From Hymenopellis radicata (Eukaryota > Basidiomycota > Agaricomycetes > Agaricales > Physalacriaceae): DNA of 64,000 nt. Position 1 is the first letter of the stretch, and each line of letters starts with the position of its first letter. The position numbers and the translations under genes were made by a program. The stretch covers positions 1 to 64,000 of the forward strand of contig JADNRX010000020.1 in the NCBI GenBank assembly GCA_015501595.1, in the 5' to 3' direction. Below, piece after piece: positions 44,309-54,600 of this stretch. The notes under the pieces are model-generated. The model was given only the letters and a program-made list of their open reading frames with translations, ran no database searches and was not told where the DNA came from.

Positions 44309-45012
44309 TCAAACGACGTGACTCCTGGTATACTTGGACTCAGCCAAGTCTGGGTAAACTTCGTCCCACTTGGGGAGAGGAGCGCGCCTAGGCATGGGGC
44401 CGTAGCCGCGGAAAGGCTTTTTGGGAGATCTGGGCCTAACGGGAGAACGCGGGGAAAGAGGAGCCGAAGTCGGGGTAAGAGGCGGCGTGTTGGGATCGCT
44501 GGACAGGAGCAGGCGTGCGTGGAACGACCTTGATAGGCGGCGGAACGTTGAATTTTCCTTTGGCCTTCATGGTGTCGACAATCTCCTTGAGACTCAGCTG
44601 AGGCTGAGAGATAGCGGCTTGAGCGATGAGATCCTGTCGTTTATTAATAAGAAACAATGTCGAATACTCGGAGAAGAAACACACTCACGTATGGGTTCTT
44701 GGACTTGAGCATAATGGGAGGACGCGGCCTATTCGCCATTGCGCCGCGGGGCGGATGGGCGGCAGCGGCGGAGCTAAGACGCCGTGGACGGTTGAAAATG
44801 TCTTCTTTAACGGGAGAAACATTGGATGGCAGACTCGGTAGGAAGCACTGCTCGGTTAACGAGATGTCGCCATAGGCGCAGAGGGTATGCTCATCGTCCT
44901 CATCTGGGATGGTGGGAATCATGGGAGATGGAGGGCACGGCGTCGGCGAGTACAACGGGGAGCTCGGGAGCTCAGGCGAGGATGCACGGTTGCGACGGGC
45001 GGAGGAGTACAT
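44309..45012 (-). pseudogene. Pro/Ser-rich protein copy 2 with 20-base deletion
   Basis: The first exon (45012-44689) and its intron match the 28020 gene closely. In exon 2 the 20 bases that follow CGATCCC in copy 1 (encoding SPLSANTP) are missing, with CCC at both deletion ends. The frame is then wrong and stops at 44436, although the original frame stays readable down to 44309 (YTRSHVV in place of YTKKTVV). The product would be about 30 per cent shorter with a new C terminus. A mirrored TATA box lies at 45100-45107. Confidence 0.75.
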
Positions 45013-46104
45013 GATGATTCAAGTCAGAGAGGAGAGTCGATGAGATATCAGTGCAATGCTGGTGGAAAGCGTCTGAGGAAGCAGTGACTGAGCGAGCTCT
45101 ATTTATACTCAGAGCAGCGCGTCAGAGAACAATGGCCTGCAACTAGGGTGGCCTTTGTAGTTCGCATATAGACAGTAGAGATATATTACCATAATAGTCA
45201 TACCAATGCCATTGTTTGGTCGATTGTTCCTGCGCTGACCCTGTGGACGTCCACTATGAATGGAAATCATGAACAATGGGTCACAGAAGTGCTACAGGAA
45301 GGATGGTCCACAATACAGTTGGCAACTAGGATAGCGTTTACCCGGAAGGACGGCCGCGGGGGAACCTAATCGACAGAGAAACACAGCGTAGTCATTAGCA
45401 CCGTAGCGCACATTCCAGAACAGAGAGTTGGCGGCCTGACTCCTAGTGTGGACGTTTGCGGCAATTGCGAAGTGCGGCTATCGGGCCGGCCAAGACACTG
45501 ATCTGCGAGCCTGATCTGCCTGGTGCGCCCAAGGCGCGCATTGCGGCCAGAGCGTACGTATGCGCTGCAATGAATAGACTACGATATCATAGCGAGAGTC
45601 AAAAGCCAGCCCCCGCCCCCGCCATATGCATCTGTAACCTGACGCGCATCATGGACAGTCAACAACGACATTCGCTTGATCGATTCCGTGAAGGATGGTT
45701 CATCAAGCGGGTTTATGTGGGAGTGGTTCCGACGACGAAGCCCTTCGCGGATGCCAAATAATGTCGTTTCGTAAGTTGCCATCTCACATCGACATCTAAT
45801 ACCCCGTCACACGACTCAGTCCCAACACCTTGGCCGTCCTGGCTCATCGTGGCACAGCCAATTTTTGTCGAAGCTGTCGACGTACGTTGCTGCATTCGAC
45901 TCCGCGTGTCGCGTAACGTTGAATTCATGAATAGCAAGTTTGGCTAAGTATCCGGAGAAAGACATTCAGGTGAGAAGACAGCGAGCAATCTGAAACATCA
46001 CTTGAACCAACGAATAAGTAGTTCGTCAGGCCTGGATGAAGACTGTCGGATATGCTTGGCCATCGAGTCAAAGGTGATCAACGATATATTGAGGTGAGTT
46101 TCAA
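45013..46104. other. Duplicated spacer plus unmatched insert
   Basis: 45013-45590 is the inverted copy of 27440-28019. 45600-46100 has no counterpart in the first copy and contains only a short possible coding stretch (MDSQQRHSLDRFREGWFIK, 45651-45761) without recognised similarity. Confidence 0.45.
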
Positions 46105-46465
46105 CACGTACCCCAACATGGTTCTTTGGTATATATCAGCTTGTTATTGTACACCACGTACTGAGCTGATGACTTTGCAGAGAACTTGCTCACAATTCAT
46201 CCCGAAGCATCAGGGAGGAGGGATCCATTCTGAGCGCTTCGGATGATGGCAAGATAGGATTCATCTCTGCAGACGATATTGCTGATGATCATGTCGCATT
46301 CGACGCGTTGACGCGCACGGAGAGCGGGGTAAGATAATCCATGGACCTGAGGTACTGTCCTATGATGAGGTCTGGATGGGTGCCTTCCCTTTCAAACGCT
46401 TACTAACTTTTCGGCGATTGAACAGGTCGCGAAAACATTCAATCAAGTTCTTGAAGAAGCGATAT
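46105..46465 (+). pseudogene. NmrA-type fragment (exon 2 and start of exon 3)
   Basis: Contains the first intron's end, most of exon 2 (IGFISADDIADD...), the second intron and the start of exon 3 (VAKTFNQVLEE) on the plus strand, with insertions and deletions that destroy the frame. It ends just before the oxidase gene. Confidence 0.75.
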
Positions 46466-47635
46466 TTACTCTATTGTGAAATGAAATACCCCAAAGTGTA
46501 CTCAAGCGCCAAGTTCACCGGCAATAATAAGCGCAGCCTTCTCTCCAATGGCTACAGCAGTCGAGTAGGTGTTCTAGAGTTGAGGCCCGTCATCAGCTCT
46601 TCATCTCATCTCTAGCGGTGCGACATACCGCATTCACATTCGACGGGGAATCGAAAGGTCGACAACCTTTAGTCTCCCGACCCCATACACGTTCAACTTG
46701 CTATCAACGACGCCGCCCTCGTCCAGCGGCTTCATAGCACACGTCCGAGCTTGAAAATGCATCAAGCCCTGCTACTACTATTTCGTGACAATGAACTCAC
46801 AGAATGCCACGTCGTCCCAACTGCAATAAAAACCTCAGTCCAAAGCCTTCAACAAAAACGCCATCGAACACAACGCACCAAATTGCCTCGCATTGTCATC
46901 AATGGCCTTGTCATCTTCAGCAGAATACACAATCTTCGGAGCGTCCAACGAAACCGGTTTCGATTCACCCAAAGCCTCCGCAGGATCGCTGCCCGCCGTA
47001 AAACGGGGATGTGCAGGCACCAGAGCACCTCGAAACATAGACATACGTCGAATCAGCTCACGGCCTTTTTTATATCCCCACCGAAGAGCAACGACGTCGG
47101 CGTGACTGCGATAAATAGTCAACGCAGCATATGACGAAGAACAGACACATACTTGGAAAGAAATCCGGCATTAAAGTCCGGTGGGGCGTATGGATCAGAG
47201 GAAGCGATATGAATGTAGCCACGGGAAGCAGGGTAGCCCTAACGAACAGTAAGTAGCTGATCCATCGTAGCGAAGAAGGATGTGATTACTTACCAGGAAA
47301 CACCCTGAACACATATACTTGAGAGGCGGGAGTCCCGACTGATCAGCAGGAAGACTACAAGATACCATTACCTGAAGAACAATCTACTGAGAGTTCAGCA
47401 CTCACCCGCCGAGAGCACTCAACCAGAACAGCGGTTTATCTGGTTTATTCGCAAAGAACTTGTCCCAGTGTTCCTGAAACTCCGACCCGAGTTCAGCGAG
47501 CTCCTCTGCTCGAGGGCGCATCTTGATTGCGCCGTCAACGCCACTAAACGTGCACAATGTGAATTCAATCAGAGACAATGAAGAACATGCGCACTTGGCC
47601 GCCATAAGTCCAGTACCATCCTTCTCCCACTGAGC

Positions 47636-49231
47636 CATAAGGCAAGTCGCACGACCTTTGTCTTGTGCGTGAGAGGCGTCCGGGTGGAAGCGATGGAGAG
47701 GACTAGCGTTGTGGGTTGTGGGGGGACACGACGATGCCGCAAAGCGGCGGTCTGCCTGTCGAAGTGTGGCGGTGGACGCCCGACTCGAAAAGGCAGAGGG
47801 TGATGTCGTGCCCAGTACACAAGGAGAATGGGTTTGAGGGAAGGAGAGAGTAAACCCAAACATACCAAGCGTGAAGAAAAGAAAGGGACGGTGGGTGGGG
47901 ATCCAAAAAGGAGGAGAATGATGAGAGGTGGGCCATGGAGCGACTGATACGCTCGGATTGCCAGTGGTGGTTGCGTCGAGCAAGAGGCTTGACACGCACA
48001 CGATCTCGGGCCCGAAATAGATCGGACAGTCATCACAGCCATGTCATCGATTTCGGCCCGGCTCTAAGACGACGTCTGTAACACTCCTTGCCTTATCTTA
48101 CACTGACGCTAGCCGTTCGCAAGCTCACGTAGCTTTAGCTAACAATAAGGCAAGTCGCACGACCTTTGTCTTGTGCGTGAGAGGCGTCCGGGTGGAAGCG
48201 ATGGAGAGGACTAGCGTTGTGGGTTGTGGGGGGACACGACGATGCCGCAAAGCGGCGGTCTGCCTGTCGAAGTGTGGCGGTGGACGCCCGACTCGAAAAG
48301 GCAGAGGGTGATGTCGTGCCCAGTACACAAGGAGAATGGGTTTGAGGGAAGGAGAGAGTAAACCCAAACATACCACACGGAGCACGGCTCCCAGAGCGAA
48401 GCTCGCTGAGGGTGTACTTGAACCAACCAAACCCGAACCCCCACACAGAGCAGTGCGAGTACAAGAATTGAGCCTGTTTTTGAAAGCAAGCTCCTTGAGG
48501 TGACAGATGCCGGCTTTTGAGGTACCAGGAGGAATAATGAGAGGTGATCTGGTGGGATAAGGTCTCTAGTGAGGCAAGGCAGAGGTGAGGTGAGGCAAGA
48601 GGTAGAGGAGAGGAGAGATTGATAAGTTGGCTATTGGGAGGTGATCTGGTGAGGTAAGGTCAGTGGTGAGGTGAGGCAGAGGTGAGGTGAGGCAGAGGTG
48701 AGGTGAGGTGAGGCAAGAGGTAGAGGAGAGGAGAGGTTGATAGGTTGGCTATTTTCTAGCACAAGTGGGATGGCAAACCCGGAGGAGAGCAGGGCCCGGA
48801 TAACGAAAGTGGAGGTGGACGAAGACCAACCAACACATAGGAAAATGCTCACTGCATCACAATATGGCTCGCGCTCCACCCTGCTTTCTATCTCGTCGAC
48901 TATGTTGGGCCCATATCTGCCCAGCTGCGAAGTCGAAGACGTCTAAGGTACCGGCATTGTAAATTGTTAGTGCCGTAGGTATGAGGAGATCCAAAAAGGA
49001 GGAGAATGATGAGAGGTGGGCCATGGAGCGACTGATACGCTCGGATTGCCAGTGGTGGTTGCGTCGAGCAAGAGGCTTGACACGCACACGATCTCGGGCC
49101 CGAAATAGATCGGACAGTCATCACAGCCATGTCATCGATTTCGGCCCGGCTCTAAGACGACGTCTGTAACACTCCTTGCCTTATCTTACACTGACGCTAG
49201 CCGTTCGCAAGCTCACGTAGCTTTAGCTAAC
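47636..49231. mobile_element. Tandem dimer of a non-autonomous element inside the oxidase gene
   Basis: Removing 47636-49231 restores the oxidase codons across the join. Unit 1 (47636-48143, 508 bases) and unit 2 (48144-49231, 1,088 bases) share the same ~230 left bases and ~240 right bases. Unit 2 has 613 bases (48377-48989) where unit 1 has about 38. Both units begin with (c/a)ATAAGGCAAG, carry the inverse CTTGCCTTAT (48087-48096; 49175-49184), and end ttagctaac. There is no convincing coding frame and no clear target duplication. It is probably a non-autonomous DNA element with a deletion derivative beside it. Confidence 0.7.
48541..48752. repeat. Minisatellite of GTGAGG-rich units
   Basis: Two units (48541-48634 and 48638-48752) both begin gaggtgatctggtg and end in ggctatt, with internal ggtgaggtgaggcaga reiterations. 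They lie in the unique part of element unit 2. Confidence 0.8.
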
Positions 49232-50556
49232 AAACAGCCTACTCCAAGTCTCCGGTTCACCACGAAAAACAGAATCGAACGTCGTTGCGTTGGCGTCGGC
49301 GAGGTAAGGCGTAACGAGGAACGCGTGATCTACATCAATAGCATGAATCAGAACATTACTGTGCTTTGAAGAATGAAACGATCCACCTTGATAATTCTCG
49401 CCAACCCCGTCAAGTTCTGCAATCAAAGGAATTCCTGCTTTCTCCAGAACCTCCTTCCTCCCGAGCCCAGAACGCTCAAGGATCTGCGGCGATCCCATAG
49501 CGCCAGCCGAGACAATGACGAGCTTGCGGGCCTTGACAGTCCGAATGTCCTGAGGCGCATTTTCGTAAACCCGTTTCTCGAAAAGGTACTCGACGCCGGT
49601 CGCAATTCCGTCACTAGCAAAGCATCCGTCAAATGCAACGCAAAACGGGTGTTCAATCACAAACCTGACAATGACGCGATTAACTAGACAACCGTCAAGA
49701 ACTAACAAGTTCACGCTGGTGCTGTTGTACACGGCGTAGTTGTGCTGCACCATAGTCAGCGCTGGAAACAGATGTTACTGAAAGCTACTATCTCACAGGA
49801 ACGTCGGATCGTCGACCGTCGCTTGAGATCCACTTTGGCATTTGCTATAGCGTAGATTGAATCAGTCTAAAGAATGAGAGAAGTAGTAAGAGAAGCATAC
49901 GAAGAACGTATTGATGGAGCCGAGATTAAGCCCATTGCCCTCATCACCAAATGGGCGATCCTTTTCAAACTTGGGACCAAGCTTGACAAACTCCATACCA
50001 ATATCCAGAATCTCCCCACCGAACGAAACCTTGAGCGGTCCATCCGAGCCGTGAGTTGGCTTAGTACGATCAATCTCATATGTCTCAGCCTATCTTAACG
50101 TTCAACAACCGCTCTCTTAGTAGAATGAGATGCACAGAAACCCACCTTCTGCAACAGAGGAATCATATTCCTAGCCGACCACCCAGCATTCCCAAACTCC
50201 GCCTCCCAATCATCAAAATCCGACGCAGAGGGCCGATTGTACAACATAAAATTCACAGACGACCCGCCCCCAATGCATCGACCCGACGGAACGACAACGC
50301 GGCGCCCCGCGACGTGCCGAGAAGGCACAGACTCGAAGAACTGCATCGTCTTGCTATCCGGCGCGAGATGCGTGAGATATTGCCCCGGCTGGATGTGCTC
50401 CAGTTTGTCCTTGGTCGTAGGCCCACACTCAAGAACGAGAATGCGCAGATCCGGGAAGGCGGCGGCCAGACGGCTGGCGGTAATACAGGCGGCTGTACCA
50501 CCACCAGCAAAGACGAGATCGTATTCGTCGTCAATCAAATGAGGAACGGAGGACAT

Positions 50557-51676
50557 GGTTTAAGCTTTGGGAACTGGGAGCAGTGAAAAACATCCTTGTC
50601 CTTTTTATTGTGTCACCCGGCGACCCGAAGGATCCAGACGCGAAACAAGCATGAGTATCGTGCCCAATAAAGAGAGGCCGGCGTGGATATTCGCGTTTTT
50701 TTTTGACCAGATGAGGGTTTTTTACAAAGTCCAGAAGGACCACGTGGCCGAGTCTCCCATCCATCACCTTGTCGACCCCGACAGACCCCGACTTTGTAAT
50801 GTCAATCACCGCCTTTCCCATATGTTTTGTTTGACGAGATGGAACCATAACTATTCTTCCTCACGAACACCGGTACACGCCGCGGGCATGGCCCATTATC
50901 CTTTATAAACTCGCCGAACACAAAGAGACGGCGCGCGCAAGAAGGGAATCATACGAGCTTTGAAGGCTGAAGAACGCACAAGTAATACAAGTGATTGAAG
51001 TTCTGTTCCAACACTCCTGATCGAGCCCCGTTGAATACTTAGTACATGTTGCCTACTATCAGCCCTGCCACGCATTCTTATTTGCTTCCACAAAGGACTT
51101 CAATGTCCTCTTCTTTGCAGAATTCGCGAAGTGCTTCTCCTCTGCGCCGTTGGCATTCAAGCAGACTTAATTCAACAAGGTTGTTCTGGCCAATTTGGAT
51201 TCGAGGTACTAATCCAGTAAGAATCTCTTACTCTGATCCCTTCGTATGTTTGTTTGCTTCAAATGGCCCTTGACACCTGACTCTCACATTGTTGTAAAAA
51301 ACAGCTTGTACATATGGTACATACGACAACGATTGGAATAGATGAGTTTTCAAAGACTTGAGCTGTGCTAGAAGCACGAACGACGAGTGAATCGAAAGAA
51401 GTAGTTCACCGTCGTGGAGAGAGGAGGAGATGAATGATCGACGGTGCCTCTTTCGGAGCACAAACCTCAATCTCCGCTCACATTCGTCTGGCAGAGATAG
51501 ATGCCAGACGGCGCGCCAGAGTGCACGTGGTCGTAGCATGGTGGCTGTGCCCATTGCTTCGGCACTGACCATGCTTGGACCATGCGGACATCGTGCTTCG
51601 AGCACGTCGACTTACCTCTGACTTAGCTCCTTCGATCATTGCCAGCTCATCGTTATCGACGACATCAACGGACCGA
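50557..51676. other. Intergenic with copied flanks and an NmrA 3' scrap
   Basis: 50964-51040 repeats the glycosyltransferase-gene flank seen at 29125-29198. 51057-51160 is a copy, in the same orientation as the 37078 region, of the last ~100 bases of the NmrA gene, with a small deletion. The rest holds the promoters of the oxidase and the paladin-like gene. Confidence 0.6.
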
Positions 51677-54600
51677 ATGATGGCAGACAGTCATGCTGCC
51701 CGCCTTAAAGCCGCGCTTATGGAACAGGAGCTGGCTGGCCGACCCTCCTCGGTTCCTCCTCTCTCTCAGACACGCTCGGAGCCCATGAACTTCAGGCCAG
51801 CGTCGGCGCTGACTCATAAACGAGTCCTGAGTGAGGCTCGACGCGCCTTGGACGAAGCCGGAACATCGCTGGACCTGATGGGCAACCTACAACGGTCATG
51901 GCCGTCCGTCGTCAAAACGAGAAACGGAAGCGTGCTTTCCAGAGGATTCATATTGAAGACGGATCACTATCCATCTGGTGCGCTTCCTGTTCTTTGTACA
52001 GCTTCTCCATTTCATTAAAAGGTATTTTCAGGACGCGCACTCGACCTCGATCTCAACGTCCATGGCGCACCCAATTTCCGCGCACCGCGAACGAAGAGCC
52101 TGAACGTCTTTGGCTGCGCCCAGCCGCGAACGCAGGGCCTGCGAGCCATTCTGTCGGTCCTGCGCTGTCGCCCAAATACCCCGAATCCATCCCATGTAGT
52201 CTGGTTTTCCACTCGAGAAGAACCGATAGGCACGTTCATTTCGTCGCTTATCATGCTCAGTGCATTAATGTCCCTAAAGTCTATATATCTGGTCGCCCTT
52301 TTGTATTACGTGACGCGTCTGAACCCAAGCGGACGCTTTCCTTGTCGGATCGGGCGGAGAATCTGGAAGCCATCGAAATGAGACTCAAAAATGATATTCT
52401 ACAAGAAGCGAGCCGCTTCGGTGGTCTTGTTCTAACCCACAACGAAATGGGTACGTACATACCATTGCTAAAAAGTACTAAAGTAACCTGTTAAATGTAG
52501 TCGCGGATAGTGGGGAAGGTGCCATTCTCCCCACTTGGACTGCTGTAGACATTAACAATGTTAAAACGTCGCGGGAGCTATGGGATGGCATGAAGCGGGA
52601 TGGCTGGAATGTTGATGTAGGTCTACTAGTCTATTACGTCCTCACCCAGCTGACATTGATTCCCAGTACCATCGTATTCCTATCTCGCCAGATCGTCCAA
52701 TAGAAGTAAGCTCTTTCTCTCGCCCTCATGTAATCATCCATAACGTTTGATCTAGGACAATTATCTTGATGCATATCTGAGCGTCATTAAAGAGACTGAC
52801 CCTTTGAACACATGTTTGGTATTCTCCTGTGGTATGGGAGCTGTGCGCACTACCTTCGCCATGGCTGCGGCCTGCGTAGTTCGGCGGAAACAACTCATCG
52901 CCAAGGGCCTACCTGATCCATACGCCACCAAGGTCCCTGCACATCCTCTTCGCTCCAGTGGAACTATTTCCCCTCCCAACTTTGTACGCGTCAATCTTGG
53001 CTAACATCATGGATCAAAACTGACATCTACCGAGTAGGACTCGGACAGCCGCATAATCATGTCGTTGGAGCAGGCAAACGCGCAACAAGATCTCAGCAAA
53101 TCCTTACTCCGCTTGACATATCTCCTTCAGACAAGTAGGTGGAATGCTCGCCCATGCGATCGTGCACTGACGCGACTTGACAGTCTTACAAGACAGAAAT
53201 TCGGAATCTGCTATTCAATTGCTCATGAACCAACCGACTCTACTGGAGAATCTTCGGAGGGCGCATATGGGTAATTATGGTATCATACTTAGTCTTTTGG
53301 GTTGTTTAGACGACGGCCTTCAGGCAAAAAAACTGGTCGACCGGGTCATCGATGATTGTAAGGTCTATGCTGAAAAGTTTCGGAGTCGTTATTGACCTTA
53401 CCCACAGCCGATCATGTATCTCATTTACGAGAGGACATATTGCTTCATCGAATCAAGTATTCCCTAACGAGCATGGAAAGAGGACAAAGGGGAGGCGTTT
53501 TTGAAGAAAGCCGGCCGCGCGCTGGAAAAGTAGTAAGTTCTTCAGGACAAGGTTTTTCGTTTGTACATTGCATTGACGCGCGCATCAGCTTCTTCATAAT
53601 CGTGTTCGCCAGCTTCGTGGAAGAGTCACTCGACTTTAACCAAAGTTTCTCTGATTGGCTCAAGGTAAACTTTGCATCGAGTTATTATCACCCGAGACTA
53701 ATCGCTGACTAGGCTCGAACGGAGATATGGAAGTAAGTGAACTGTCAACTAATCTGCCTTCCAAGCTCAGTGCTGCTGTGTTACTAGTCAAGTTATGTTC
53801 CTTCGAAAGTCGTACGGCACTCGTCTCAACGTTTTCGCTCCTATCAATGATCTATCTGCGCTGTCCAAGTCTGGATCAACAGGGCGCGCATTGGTACCCG
53901 GTACAAAGAACGATATGGCTATATCCGGCGGCGAAATCCTTGGCGATGAGTATTCGACTCATGTTGTAAAGGTGGGACTTTAAGCGCTCAAGTTTACCAT
54001 CTCAACTGACTCTTGCGTCAGAACCGAAGCGGTATCATCCTCCGCGAAAGGTCGGTTTTCATGCCATTGAGACTCCCATGAATTAACCTTTCTCCTTCAG
54101 CACTCTGCTGAAGTCAGACCAGTGGCGCCAGGAAGATCATCACGTCAATAACGGTGTCCGCGGTGCGATCAACTTCCGTCAAATACCGGGCACCAATATC
54201 TACGCGCTGGGTCAACCAACGATCGAAGCGATTGACGAGGTCGTTGAACGGATTAAAGAAGCACATCCCAACACTCGCAGGGTGATTTGGATCACCATAC
54301 GCGAAGAACCAATCGTATATGTGAACGGGGCACCGTATTGTCTCCGTCGAGAAGGGTTTTCACTGCGCAATATGAAGGGTGCGGATACACATTGTTTCAA
54401 GTACGACCAAGGCTTATCTCAGCTGAAGATTATGGCGGTATATCCGCGTCCCGGCTGGAGGTGTTAGAAGAAAGGCTTCGCGACGACATCTTTGCAGAGG
54501 CTGCGGCATTCGGCGGACAGTAAGCTGGTCTTCCGTTACCGCAAATTACACCTGACGAGGATACTAAACAGAGTACTTCTCCATACTGAAACCACAGATG

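Larger units (their letters stand above)
46502..50556 (-). pseudogene. GMC alcohol (methanol-type) oxidase, disrupted by insertion
   Basis: The N-terminal exon (50556-50143) has the FAD-binding loop LVFAGGGTAACITASRL and the GMC signature PSGRCIGGGSSVNFMLYNRP. Later exons give DGPLKVSFGGEILDIGMEF, SAGAMGSPQILERSGLG (second GMC signature), VTPYLADANATTFDSVFRG, WEKDGTGLMAANGVDGAIK, FLSKHADVVALRWGYKKG-type sequence, TWHS, then CAMKPLDEGGVVDSKLNVYG and NTYSTAVAIGEKAALIIAG at the end (46502). This matches fungal peroxisomal alcohol oxidases, which oxidise methanol or lignin-derived short alcohols to aldehydes and H2O2. A 1.6 kb insertion (47636-49231) splits the coding sequence between RLF and AQWEK, and two single-base losses lie near 46650-46740. 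It is dead as written. Confidence 0.82.

Noticed and set aside
47402..48042. Large minus-strand frames of Ser/Pro/His-rich sequence around the insertion
   Set aside because: They lie mostly within the repeated element, occur twice, and join oxidase coding sequence only by chance; no protein motif is seen.
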